The translations under genes were made by a program, and so were the position numbers. From Phoronis australis (lineage: Eukaryota; Phoronida; Phoronidae), in assembly GCA_002633005.1 (NCBI GenBank), contig NMRA01000530.1:269864-292153 (forward strand): a stretch of DNA of 22,290 nucleotides, in the 5' to 3' direction. The notes beneath the pieces are model-generated. The model saw only the letters and a list, made by a program, of their open reading frames with translations, was not told the origin of the DNA and ran no database searches. This document shows, piece by piece, positions 1 to 10,207 of the stretch (position 1 is its first letter; each line of letters opens with the position of its first letter).

Positions 1-1290
1 CTCTCTGATTGGTCAGTTCAATAGAAAAGCGCCATCAAGTGGCAGGAATGTGCATCATATTTTGTGCAACAAAAACACCTTTTTTAAAAAAATGTGCAAG
101 TGTAGACGTGGGAACTTTTTGGAATTTGATTTATAGGTATATTATCTAGCCACATAGAAAAAACTAGGTTTCCCCCCAAAGTACTCACAAGGATGAACGC
201 TGTGAGATCTGGCCCACCGACTAAATTTGTTCTAGTGATGATATTAGCCGAGATACGCCAATTTCCATTTTCGGCGGCGATCATATTGGATTTTGCGCCT
301 AACTCCCACCAGGGGGTCAGCACACTTTGTTTGCGGTGTTTTTTGAATTTCCTTTGCTTATACCTAATTTTGTACCAAACTGCAATAACTTGTCACAAAG
401 TGCCCAATTTTTGCAAATCTGCATATATTCCCTCGCCGCTATGATAAAGGTAGGCGACCTTACGACCACGGTTTAATAACAGTCACAAGTCCCACAAATG
501 GGACGCTGGCCATAAATGGGTTTTTAAAAAATGTTTGCAATAACATTCACATGACCCATATTTCCAAGAAGGCAACGAACATGAAAGGAATGTAGAGTCC
601 TACATCTAGCATCAAAAGAAGGCGGCAGCTGAAACGTTATTGACTTTAACGATTGTACAAGTTCCCTGTGTAAAGATCAGCAATGCGTTACCGATATTCA
701 AAAATATACAACTAAATGAGCATGGTCAAGCGTTAAGCAATCAGGTTGCATGAGAGGCTCCTATGGGGGAATAACGTGACTAGTGCAAATAAAAATTCTA
801 TAGAGACCCGTACTGTGTGTTGGATGTTAACTGATAGGGATTAAATCTGATTTAAGAGGGCCTTAAAGGTTTTCAAGTCCTGGTCTCAAAATGCTATCTG
901 GTTCCAGTATCCGAAAATACTTACTAAATAAAATCTTATTTTCGACACCCTTTCTTTATATTATTTTCGCATTTCTTGCCAAAAGCAATTTTCAACAGTA
1001 TTTGACCCTTCTCTGTGAGCGAAAAATTACCGGCTGTCATCGGTTATTTCCGTACCCACATTTCCAGCTCATCAGTTCAGGAACTTGTCCTGAACATCGC
1101 CATTTTTCCTTGTAACTGAATGTGCTATCGCTTGCTCGAAAAGTCTTCATTATTTTGTTTTATTAGTAATATCTCGTGATTCGTTTGTATATGTAATGTA
1201 TTTCTAGTTTGTAGTTAGTGGTTGTTGAATTTTTTTGGAAGGTTACGCGTACTTATTATGTTAAAATAGCATTGCTGTTTAGTTTCTTAC
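1..1290. other. Intergenic or intronic DNA, no gene recognised
   Basis: This AT-rich stretch has only short open frames in overlapping phases on both strands (84-444 and 891-1115), none with a recognisable motif. A small perfect hairpin, GTCCCA-CAAA-TGGGAC, sits at 489-504. The piece around 265-300 (GGCGGCGATCATATTGGA) resembles the GC-cored 'ATATTGG' strings seen again near 6240 and 14520, so part of it may be an old dispersed repeat; that is a guess from eye comparison only. Confidence 0.5.
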
Positions 1291-1299
1291 GTAGGGTGG

Positions 1300-1470
1300 T
1301 CGAACCTAGGAACCCATTTTCACGAAAGACGTCGCTCTAGTCTGTTGGCGACTAGTCTTTCACATATGGCACATCACATTTACAAAATACGGCGAAAAAC
1401 GGGTGATGAGGCTGGATCTCGCGAGATCATATCGGCTCGTATCCGCGCCAAATAAACCCCAGAAAAACGT
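1300..1470. promoter_or_regulatory. CpG-dense promoter-like segment with TCTCGCGAGA palindrome and E2F-type site
   Basis: A local cluster of CpG dinucleotides stands out from the AT-rich surroundings. It contains the perfect 14-bp palindrome GATCTCGCGAGATC (1415-1428). Its core TCTCGCGAGA is the known animal core-promoter element bound by BANP and also linked to Kaiso/ZBTB33. Seventeen bases further on, GCGCCAAA (1445-1452) is the reverse complement of the E2F consensus TTTGGCGC. The two motifs together suggest a CpG-type, TATA-less promoter. No convincing first exon was found within a few hundred bases on either side, so direction and target gene are unknown. The nearest candidate coding piece downstream on the plus strand is at 1902-2108. 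Confidence 0.45.
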
Positions 1471-1597
1471 TTCGTCATTGTTGTAATTTGAATGAGTTTT
1501 ATAGCAGTTAGGACTAAATTCTTAAAAATGGTAATTATAATGCTTGTAGATGAGAAAATCCGTATTTGTCCACTCGTTTATGTATCAAAATAAAGAC

Positions 1598-1652
1598 TTA
1601 TCTCCCTTGTCATGCATACTCGGGGAATTCCCTGTCAGCGGAATCCCCGAGT
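1598..1652. repeat. Strong GC-rich hairpin next to an AAGGGAGATAA motif
   Basis: TTATCTCCCTTG (1598-1609; complement CAAGGGAGATAA) is followed by ACTCGGGGAATTCC-CTGTCAGC-GGAATCCCCGAGT at 1618-1652. The arms pair over 13 bp with one bulged base and an eight-base loop. I associate the AAGGGAGATAA string with dispersed repeats in molluscan genomes, so this may be the terminus of a MITE, a SINE tail or another small mobile element. No partner terminus was found nearby, so its extent is not defined. Confidence 0.5.
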
Positions 1653-1901
1653 AGAATTGCAACGAATACGGACGATATTGGAGTACCTGTAGTATTAATT
1701 GAAGCAAAACATCATTGAAACGGTTTAGTTATCACTAAGTGAACATAAAAAGTTCACTGTGCGATTAAAATAAAACTAGCAGAAGAAGCACAGTTGACAG
1801 GTCAACTGATTGCGCTATTGAAGTTCCCACACTGAATTGCAATTTGTTTGCTTATTAGCCCGTTGTTCACCAAACTTTAGTAGATCTTTGCCGTGCACTA
1901 A

Positions 1902-2108
1902 TTACAATACCAGAACAGCAACAATTTTTTGGGACGCATTAGTGATGATGATACTGATGAAGAAACTAGTGGTGACTTTTGTAGTACTGTTCCCGGTGGC
2001 GGATCAGGGACCAGAAGGGGGAGCCTCAACATGTTGCCTCGAGGAATTGGGCAGAGCGCGGTTGTATGTGTACAGGCGTCCCGAAAGTTGCAGGGACCCG
2101 GAGTGTGA
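1902..2108 (+). other. Candidate coding exon with acidic cluster (unrecognised)
   Basis: A frame open from just after a stop near 1900 to TGA at 2106-2108 reads as a protein-like segment. It has an acidic run (SDDDTDEETSGD) at about residues 14-25, then a Gly/Arg-rich part (GGGSGTRRGS) and a short tail. A possible splice acceptor (ACAATACCAG) ends at 1913, which would start the exon at 1914. The competing frame 1837-2145 is also open for 102 codons but looks less protein-like. No family is recognised. It lies 450 bp downstream of the promoter-like CpG cluster, so it could belong to that transcript. Both exon and frame are uncertain. Confidence 0.2.
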
Positions 2109-2254
2109 ACCGTCTGTTCAGGAAATCTATCGAATAAAAAAATAAAAAACGGGAACGAGACTGAGTCCTCCCTTTCTCCAGTACCGGTTCGAGTTATATT
2201 TTCTCACGTGTCGCGCTGTTGCTGTTTCATTTTGCTTGCAGCAGCCCCTGCACT

Positions 2255-2266
2255 CCCCCCCCCCCC
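2255..2266. repeat. Poly-C run (12 bases)
   Basis: Twelve consecutive C residues follow a pyrimidine-rich stretch ending in TTGCTTGCAG. Such runs are unstable in copying and sequencing, so the exact length may be unreliable. Confidence 0.9.
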
Positions 2267-2378
2267 TAAATCTGCATATGTGTTCCTATAAGTTAGTGAT
2301 ATAATTAAAGGAAATTATCAAGTAGTGCATGCTTACCATGGGGCTCTCACATCAACAAGTGATTGTGTGAAATGCTTG

Positions 2379-2440
2379 CAAAACAAGGAATTAGCTTCCA
2401 AAACAAGGAATTAGCTTCCAAAACAAGGAATTAGCTTCCA
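2379..2440. repeat. Perfect 20-bp tandem repeat, three copies
   Basis: The unit AAACAAGGAATTAGCTTCCA occurs three times head to tail with no mismatches at 2381-2400, 2401-2420 and 2421-2440. Two further matching bases lie on the left edge. Complete identity implies a recent expansion or ongoing slippage; the copy number is likely to vary between individuals. Confidence 0.97.
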
Positions 2441-3930
2441 ACGTGGCAATTGTGGTAATCAACGAAGGACACATTGTGTTCCAATGATGAGTTTAATTCA
2501 GACAAAAAATACTTTCAACAACATCTATTCGTATCACAAAAAGTTTCACAGCACCAATTTTTTTGCCTTTTCTAATACCCAGAATTTTCCAATCTGAGCC
2601 TAGAAGTTTTACGGAAATCTGGGAAAGCTGCCAAAAATAATCAAAAACATAAATTTATTCAATGCAGATGCACTAAATAAAAAATGCCTCCCAAGAGACA
2701 TAACAACCTGGAAATCCACATCATAAAAATAAGATTTTCATGGGTGATTTTACTGTCAAAATTGCCCTTTAATTTTTTATTTTTGATAGAGTAACACCAT
2801 CAGTGACAGTGTTATCAAAGCAAAATGTGCAGAAAACATCATGTAGGCATGCATTCTTAACCTTAACTACATATAGGAAATCCAAAATCTATAAAATTTT
2901 AAATGTTTATGTACAAGTAATCCTGTATTAAACATTGACGTTAGATGCTAACACAATTGTAACGTTTTATTATCTCGTTAAACCATTTATTTTTTCCCGG
3001 CAAAACATATGTAAACAATAACATTTTGTCACATGGCACAAGTTCCCTTGGTATGTATCAGTCTAACCAATAAAAATATTATTCTTTGATCAAAACCCCC
3101 TTAAGCATATTAAGCACTGAGATCATTCAGTGGCTAACTCACTATGCAACAGATTTTAACAACATGCACAAACACACACATCATTTCTTGTGAAAAAAAC
3201 ACTCATAACTTACATATCAGAAACTCCCTCAAAATTTTTAAATCGAAAGCATTATGTCATGACTCTTTAACCACATGGGTACTGCCACTATTATCTGTTT
3301 CAGAGTCATTAACTGAAATGGACTATTGATATCTATTGGATTATGATTTCTACCTTTCGTCACTGACATTTTTAAAGCTGGTGTAAAGTACCACATCATC
3401 ACTAAAGATCAAAAACTAAACAATATATTGCCATCACTTTTACAACCTTTTTCCTTAAAGCAGATCCTCTTATAAACAAAAACAGTCATTCATCAGTTAA
3501 CTACACACTGAATTTCAAAAATTAATTACGCAAAAATTCTCTAGTTTGGGACAGTGAATAATTATTTTGATCAAAGTCGGAGCTTGTCCCAATTTTTAGA
3601 AATTCACACAATTGTCTGTCTGAAATTCAAGGGGAATGGCAACAATTTATTAAATGTTTGTCTTGAGAGTCACTTTTTATGAACTTACAGGAGTATTCTT
3701 GCAACCTGTTATGCTACAACTTAACGTTAGGAATTTGAAAAATACGAAAATATACAAATCACGCACGCCTCAAATTTCAGGATGAAAAAATTAAATTTCA
3801 GCCATGATTTCTGTGTTCTGAATTTAGGAGGCTGTTTCAATCTGGAGAATTTTTAATGTAACTTATCACCGATATAATTGCTATCATCAGTTATGTCACC
3901 CTGGCTAAAATATATATGTTAAAAACAATT
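2441..3930. other. AT-rich non-coding stretch
   Basis: Strongly AT-rich with frequent stops in all frames. The only open frames are under about 60 codons (for example 3144-3329) and show no motif. No repeat, hairpin or RNA gene was recognised. Confidence 0.6.
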
Positions 3931-4093
3931 AAGCTATAAATGTGATCCATCTGAAAAATGTTCAAACATACACCATTGCCAGCATGATGACGAATTCACA
4001 CAGCAGACAATAGCCTCTGTACGGCACAGAGTTGAGGCTTTTTGGCAAACATTTACATGTATCCCATACCTTATGGCTGCAGTGAAGTCATTC

Positions 4094-4728
4094 TTAGTCA
4101 CAGCAATATGAAGTGAATGACACACAGAAGTGGTAGCCCATGTGAACGATTTTCCAAAGAAACGACTTGTCATCCAGGTCCCTCATGGGAAGTCTAAGCA
4201 CACTTTTTTCTGAAGTCTTGCAAAGATCATCCAAAGATGCACTGATTTGAAACAACAGCTTCCGATCAAGTTGCTCAATTGAGTCTTTAGAAAGGTTTGA
4301 CAGGAAATAGTTGGTCTGTTGATAATCCTCAGATACTGAATACCCATGGTCAACTAACTCGGACTCAAAATTTAACAATCTCTTTGCTCCTGTTGGCTTT
4401 TTAGAAACAGATAGCGAATCAATTAGTACATGTTTCTGTCGATCTTCAGAATGAGCTATGAGAATGCTGACATCCATTCTTGCTAATATCTGCACCAGTG
4501 TGAGTTTTGTACAAAACTGAATGCATGAGCTGCAGATATAAACACAGGCCTAGTGTCCAGTAAATCATTGTTGAATTGAATGTAAAGGAGTTCAAAAAAT
4601 CCAAGTACCACTGCTTTAATGCAGCATTTTTTAACTTTGTGTGCGTGAGAGTCAGAGTGTAACATTTTGCCACATAATATGCATGTCTTCGACTTTGCCT
4701 TTTCCAGTGGAGTATTACAGTTCACCAT
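4094..4728 (-). pseudogene. Candidate minus-strand gene fragment with Cys/His motif, frameshifted
   Basis: A good splice acceptor (TTTAATTTCAG, ending at 4729) directly precedes ATGGTGAACTGT at 4728. The first frame (4728 to about 4483) has a zinc-binding-like pattern, C16-x2-C19-x10-H30-x4-C35, within CILCGKMLHSDSHAHKVKKC. It then continues into a protein-like stretch and runs into a stop. A second frame, open from 4549 to 4094, takes over with a hydrophilic, acidic-basic sequence (for example KRLLNFESELVDHGYSVSED). Near 4170 a third frame again looks more protein-like and ends close to a donor-like AAG/GTATGG at about 4071. Either small introns or single-base shifts link the frames; I favour a decaying gene. 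No family is recognised, and the zinc motif only loosely resembles UBZ4-type fingers. Confidence 0.35.
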
Positions 4729-4848
4729 CTGAAATTAAATATACGTAAATAGCAATTAAAGGCTTTCAATTTTTACTGGCATGACTTGTGTGCCTCCTAC
4801 AATTATCTGTGTTCAAGTGAGTTGACTTACGGCTGTAAAATTGTAATC

Positions 4849-4862
4849 AAATTGATCAATTT
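4849..4862. repeat. 14-bp perfect palindrome in the divergent gap
   Basis: AAATTGATCAATTT is self-complementary over 14 bases. It lies in the 176-bp gap between the two oppositely oriented candidate coding fragments (4728 and 4905). It could be a dimeric protein-binding site, but AT-rich palindromes of this size can also occur by chance. Confidence 0.5.
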
Positions 4863-4904
4863 TAGTACTGCAGATGGGAAATATGTTTAATTAACCTTTT
4901 ACAG

Positions 4905-5348
4905 AAATTCTATAGTTACAGAATTACAAAATATGACTCTGCTCAGTGCTCAGATATAATGGTCCCTGACATGGATAACAAGTTTCATCCACTGATAGTA
5001 ACATATGCTGAAGATTTAAGGCCGAATTATGCCTCACACTGGCAGGCTCGGTAAAAATAGGTGGGCGCACAGTGTAAAACTGGTCAGTTGACGATTTGGG
5101 CAACTGAACAAAGGACTGATTGATGAAAAAGGTACATTGCAGGAGTATTTGTTTGAGTTTGAAGAAATTAAAGACATCAATGGGTACCTAAGGTGTCCCT
5201 CTATGAGCAAGAGGTACTTAAACAACATGGCTTTGATATTTTAATGAGTGTGAAGCAAAAGTCACCGAAAATCTATCAATGTGTGGAACTCCCAGAGGAG
5301 CTTCACTGTCTCTACTGGGGCCAGCTAGAGACGGTGGTCACTATCTAA
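4905..5348 (+). pseudogene. Candidate plus-strand coding fragment, interrupted (unrecognised)
   Basis: An acceptor-like tract (CCTTTTACAG) ends at 4904. From 4905 a 49-codon frame reads protein-like (for example PDMDNKFHPLIVTYAEDLRP) and meets a donor-like G/GTAAAAAT at 5051 just before a TAA. A second frame is open at 5092-5241 (for example DEKGTLQEYLFEFEEIKDIN). It overlaps a third at 5172-5348 (for example SLYEQEVLKQHGFDILMSVK) that ends in TAA at 5346. The last two overlap as a one-base frameshift would produce. The frames together read like one acidic, amphipathic protein. I cannot assign a family. It may be a pseudogene, a decayed element ORF, or exons with very short introns. Confidence 0.3.
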
Positions 5349-6069
5349 ACCACTGAATAATAGGAATGTTATTCAGTTGTTACATTCATTAACTTTTTTC
5401 GACCATGTACTTGTCCTGTTGTTCGTTTCCCATTTTTCCCAAGTATAAAGTGACCAACAACACGTGTATTCGCCTGGTCAAGTTTGCAGTAGACATTTGC
5501 TGTCACTGGTGTGTTCCATCTGGCTAACACTAACAGCCCGATTCCGTGAGGTTTACTAGCGAACCTGCACTGAAGTTATTACGACTTGTTGATAGCGTCA
5601 TTCCCAAAACCAGGGAACATTATATCCTACCTGTTTCCAAAGTAGTTAGGTGTGATAAGACTGAACTCTGATGTCGAAGTACAAGCGGTCACAGTCACAA
5701 TGATGTGTCAAAAATCACCAATTCATCTTCAGTTCAGACCCCTTTTAACTCACCTTTTAAGAAAGTACCACAGTGCAGGTGTACATGGCTTGTCCAGGTT
5801 AGATTCCCGGTTCGGAGATTGATCTGAGTCGGCATTTGAGTGATTTACAACAGTTTTTTAGTAACATTTACATTCATTCAAAAACGCAATAGGTAAGACT
5901 GCCTAAACCAGAAATCGCGAGCCACCATATTTACAAAAGCGCCGTCTAACGAGCAAAATGATAAGAGTGAACTATTTTCGCGCAGGCAAATGTACTCCAT
6001 ATGAGTAAGATAATACACGCAGTGTTGGCTGACGTAGTAAATGCTAGGAACCAATATGAGTAGAACCAA
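5349..6069. other. Non-coding stretch
   Basis: No open frame of note and no recognised motif apart from short open frames on the minus strand (5878-6221) without protein-like character. A segment at 5800-5815 (GATTCCCGGTTCGGAG) briefly resembles a tRNA T-arm, but no acceptor stem or A box can be paired with it. Confidence 0.5.
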
Positions 6070-6102
6070 TTTTTTTTCGTTTTGATTTTTTTTTCGTTTT
6101 GA
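6070..6102. repeat. Two-copy direct repeat, T-run plus CGTTTTGA
   Basis: TTTTTTTTCGTTTTGA (6070-6085) is immediately repeated with one extra T (6086-6102). A slippage-type duplication. Confidence 0.9.
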
Positions 6103-8640
6103 TAAATTACTTTGCTATTATAGGAAAGAGAATGCATTTTACTCAGTAAAAATCGAAAAAGTATCAAAATCGGGGCAAGCAGTGTAAAGTAATTGCAATT
6201 TTTTGGCAAAATTTGGGTCACTTTGTTTGGATCGTGTCGGCCACATTGGAGGACAGCGGATAAGGTACGAATCAGTTTAAAACTTTGTGTAAATTGTTTT
6301 CGCCAACGATTTACGGTGAAATTTAGTGAGACATATCTTTACTTAATATTCTGCACGATTCCACAGTTTTCACCAAATTTCAGCCTCGCAGTTGTTACTC
6401 ATTAAGTGATAAATGTGCTCACAATTCCCGTTGGACTTCGTCTCATTTCTGGCGGCACCGACAACATGGCTTCTTTTGCTGAACTGGGAGGCATGTTCAA
6501 CCTGTTACTTTGGGATTTGTGAAGATTTAATGTTGATACATTTTGACAAACGTTGCTACAAAATAGGAACTTTGTTCAATTTTCGTGTTTTTGTACAAAC
6601 ATATAAGATATATTCGAATTATTTTACTGTGAATGTCCCATTCAGGTGATCTTACACTAAGTTAAAAAAATAGTTGAAATAATTTTGAAATGTTTTTTGT
6701 TTGACTGTCAACTGCTGTTCAAGGCTTGATTAGGTGTCTCAAAATGATTCATATTTTTTCTAAATTTTAAGCCTTAATTGCTTTCAAGTCATGTTTTGTA
6801 ACTTATTGCTTCTTAATTCAGGTTATCAAGTCAACAATATGAATAATCTTAATTTGAGAAATAAGTTATGTTAGATTCTGAAGCTTCAAGACTCCAATTC
6901 TTTTGACTTGTTCCTTGCAACTTAATATTTTTTAATCATGCTTGTCAAATTCTGGTGTAAGGAAACACTATTCGGTCACCATGTTAACAGTTACATGTAT
7001 GTCCACTTTCATATCATGGAAACTGTTGCTGTTGAATAGTGTTTGTAATGCTAAATGTTGTAAAGTATTGTGCATTTTAAGTTACTTATTATGTTAAAAG
7101 GTTGAATCATTTTAACTTAATGAATAAAAAGTGATAACATTTTGTATCGGACTTGTCATACTTATGTGCTCGAACGAGCTCACTATTTGGAGAAATGGAA
7201 AAAGGTCTGCCTCAGTCACAGAAGCATGATCTCCGAAAAAAGTAGAAAACGAGACAATATTCCACTAGAAGACAGGAAGTACCAAAATTTAGCGTCTGCA
7301 TTTCATAGCTCTGAGCATACCCAGTGAATCTTATAGTAAAAATAGACATTCCCAAAAATTCCAGACCCCATTTTTTCAGGTTTGGTGCGCTCATACAAAG
7401 ACTGAGAAAATCTCTGTTGAAAGCCAAAATTTGCACAGTTCGCCAGAACTACCCAAGTTCTAAATAAATCTCGTTTGAGCGAGCGCTGTGGCTATGGCAG
7501 CGACCAGGTAGGCCTAAGGATAGCCTTGACGCAAAGCTGTGGGCCTATAGGCCTACTAACAAGTTGTAGTCAGTCTTCATACTGGTAGCTGGCACTGAGG
7601 CTAGCTAAGGGCTGCCGCGGCAGTGTGACACAGGACTAACCAGCCCGTAATTTTATGCAAGTGTCTGAAACTACCTTTGAATGTATACGGCATTTACGAT
7701 TTAAACATTTTGCTTCGACAAAACAGCTTGCAACCGCATACCGTTCGCCAGTGTCTGGTCTCGATCCGCACCGGGTCCGATAGGCTGCGGTCCCAACTTC
7801 ACTTTCTATCCCCAAACCTGTGACCTTGGCTGTTAATTTAATCGTGCAGTGTTCACATACAAAGAAGTCAAAACTGACACATTGCATTGGATGCTATGTA
7901 ACTGTGAATATTCAAATTTGTAGCAAGTGCCGTCTTGTAACTTCATGGAGACACACCAGTTTGGGCATTTTTGGAGTAGCAGTAAAATAATATCTTTGAT
8001 AGTGTATTTTTGAGTAAACATTGGGTACAACATGAAATACAAAAACGTATTACGTGTATATTGTTGAAAATTTTAAAAATCTTTTACAGTTGCCAAATGA
8101 TATGTTTGTGGAATGATATGTTCTTTTGTTGCGTCATACTAAACAGTTAATTGTGTAACATGAAAAGGGACAACACAATATTTCATTGAATACTTAAAGA
8201 TTTTGATGACTTTATTTGAAAACACTACACTGTGTTCTAAAGCAACTGTAATTGAATACTAACGTTCACAAGTGTCCGATGTGTAAGATGGGTTCTAACA
8301 TGGCCCGAAAACACATGTTTGTGTTCAGCTACTTTAGGGTGTGATAAGCGGTATGAATCGTGATCGTGTTATGCGTGCATTCACGTACGTAGTAACCAAT
8401 TGCGATTTATTGACCGGTTGGGTCCACATATTATAAAGGTAGACATAAGTAGAGATGAGCATGTTATATACTGTAATAAAACAGGGAGTGAAAAATAAAC
8501 CAGTGATAAAAACACTAATACCATAATATAACATAACAAGATGCATATGTTTAGCGATTTGACGGTGACTTTAATTAAGACTACAAAATTAACGTGATTG
8601 TAATTTCGTAACAGCTTGCACACACTTGGCTATGGCGAAC
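6103..8640. other. Non-coding stretch with scattered promoter-like strings
   Basis: No supported gene. At 6451-6470 a short GC-richer piece (GGCGGCACCGACAACATGGC) leads into an 18-codon frame (6466-6522) with a YY1-like start context. From 6650 to 7140 it is very T-rich and resembles a 3' UTR, with AATAAA near 7122. Two TAGGCCTA palindromes sit at 7509-7516 and 7548-7555 in a GC-richer block (about 7480-7640). CpGs are frequent at 7690-7800. 7830-8640 is AT-rich with frequent stops. Confidence 0.45.
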
Positions 8641-8759
8641 TGTGACTGGAGTCTGGAAAAGTAGATTTAATACTTTGAACAAGTGGTCATTTAATAAGTT
8701 CATAGTATTCAGTTTGAACTGCATAACTCACAGAGACTCTCTGATCAAGTGGGGGTTCG

Positions 8760-8810
8760 GCGTGTGTATGAGTGTGTGTGTGCGCGCGCGCGCGCGTGCG
8801 CGTGTGTGTG
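8760..8810. repeat. GT/GC alternating purine-pyrimidine microsatellite
   Basis: A (GT)n run passes into (GC)n and back to (GT)n, mostly strict purine-pyrimidine alternation over about 50 bp with a central CGCGCGCGCGCG core. This composition is the classic one for left-handed Z-DNA under supercoiling. It lies just upstream of the window's longest open frame. Confidence 0.9.
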
Positions 8811-8894
8811 AAAAAATTTCTTTCAGCGGAACAGTTGGGATCGGCGACAACAGTAAAATACTATTGCTACTGCTACTAAGATAAACCTAGCTGA

Positions 8895-9479
8895 ATGCGC
8901 CTAGTGGCAAACACTGTAACGTGCGCCTGCAACAGAGTTGTCAGCTGTTTGATCGTGACTAATGCATCATCAGTGCAATCAGTATGCTTTGAACTGTGCT
9001 TCTCGAACCGCATCTCCGCTGTCCGCAGCATATGTGTGGAAGCAAACGAATCTCACCCAAAAACGTTCTCCAAAGGACCCATTTTTGGCGTTCTCCAATT
9101 CTTTGTCCCTACTGTTTTGGTCATCTGGGCTTGTGTGTACAAGAAGTCAGCTAACATGCATTTTAGTTTTAGAACACCTAATAGCAAACTTTTTATGCGG
9201 CCTGTGCAAGACACAACACTGTGTCAGTTGAGTGAACAAGTGGATACTCCTGCAACACAGAGGAATGAACGTGTTGCTTGCAAACAATTTTTATGGCATG
9301 ACTTGCATAACCGTATCATAAAATTCGAGAATATTTGTCCTGCTTCCCTGTACGATCATCGGGTTTCCTGTTTCAAAGGTCAGGTTCGTGTTTTTCGGGC
9401 TGTTTATCTGTTTTTAATGTGCGTTAGTCGGTTTTCGACTCCAGGATGTCTGTTTTACACTTTTGGAACACACCAGTAG
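8895..9479 (+). CDS. Longest open frame, 194 codons, unrecognised
   Basis: An ATG follows directly after an in-frame TGA and the frame stays open to TAG at 9477-9479. By my rough estimate from base composition, an uninterrupted frame this long is expected well under once in a window this size, so it deserves notice. The product would be Cys-rich (13 Cys) with one hydrophobic, membrane-like segment at about residues 62-82. The C-terminal half is basic with aromatic residues. No domain is recognised. A second frame (8962-9231) is also open, which argues that low local stop density contributes. It could be an orphan gene, an exon, or chance. Confidence 0.22.
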   Translation: MRLVANTVTCACNRVVSCLIVTNASSVQSVCFELCFSNRISAVRSICVEANESHPKTFSKGPIFGVLQFFVPTVLVIWACVYKKSANMHFSFRTPNSKLFMRPVQDTTLCQLSEQVDTPATQRNERVACKQFLWHDLHNRIIKFENICPASLYDHRVSCFKGQVRVFRAVYLFLMCVSRFSTPGCLFYTFGTHQ

Positions 9480-9617
9480 ATATCTGTTTCTAGGCTATGT
9501 GTGAATGGTCACAGCGGAAGAAAGAAATTTAATCTTCACAGCATACGCCTGTATGGTTTAAAGTAATTGAAAAACAGTTCCAGTTCCTTAAAATTCCATT
9601 AGAAATGGAGAAGGTCC

Positions 9618-9633
9618 CATTTGGCGCCAAATG
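9618..9633. promoter_or_regulatory. 16-bp perfect palindrome containing a two-way E2F consensus
   Basis: CATTTGGCGCCAAATG is self-complementary over 16 bases, and its core TTTGGCGC matches the E2F consensus (TTTSSCGC) on both strands. In animals such sites mark cell-cycle promoters. No first exon is recognised next to it, so function is not established. Confidence 0.45.
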
Positions 9634-10207
9634 TGTTTGCCAAGCTCTACTTATATACATGTATACACATAACGTCGTTCGAAGAATGCCCGATATTGAC
9701 TAATGTAGCGAATGAGCGTGACCAGAAGAGACTAAACCAATGAATTCCACACAAGTTAGATTATAGAAGTCAAACAAAACAACAAAACAATTGGTGACAA
9801 TGACAAAGATGTCAGCATTTTGAGTCCATGAGTACAGTAGATGTAATAACAAATTTATGAACGAAGGCGCGTAGTACTGAAAGTTACGTGTGCGATTTAC
9901 CAGAGGGTGGCCCGAGATAATTACTCACAAACTTGTGCATAGCATTTTGCATAAGCCAACTTCCACGCTAACATTTGAAGGTTTGTGACTTTAACCCAGA
10001 CTAATTAATCCGTCTCAATGGATTCACAAATTAATGTGCGTGGCTTTGGCCGCGCCTTTGTAGAAAGCCTATTCGCTAATTTCTCTTATAACGCATTTAC
10101 TTTTAAATTTTAAAAGCACACAGTAGTCGTTTACCTTACTTATTGTTCATTTTTTATTTTACTTGGAAACAGGTGCGCTTAGCAGATGCCTTGAGTGCGA
10201 CTGCAAT
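9634..10207. other. Non-coding stretch
   Basis: No open frame of note. A TACATGTA octamer at 9656-9663 and A-rich CAAAACAACAAAACAA near 9773-9790. Nothing else recognised. Confidence 0.55.

Noticed and set aside
84-444. Overlapping open frames on both strands near the window start
   Set aside because: Both are under 85 codons, without motifs; more likely a dispersed repeat or chance.
2180-2200. B-box-like GGTTCGAGT suggesting a tRNA or SINE promoter
   Set aside because: No A box at the right distance upstream and no tail or target duplication downstream.
4640-4728. Assigning the Cys/His motif to an SLX4- or FAN1-type UBZ4 finger
   Set aside because: Spacing is H-x4-C instead of the usual H-x3-C and no neighbouring domain of those proteins is seen.
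5795-5825. tRNA-like T-arm (CCCGGTTCGGAG)
   Set aside because: No matching A box, anticodon arm or 7-bp acceptor stem can be drawn around it.
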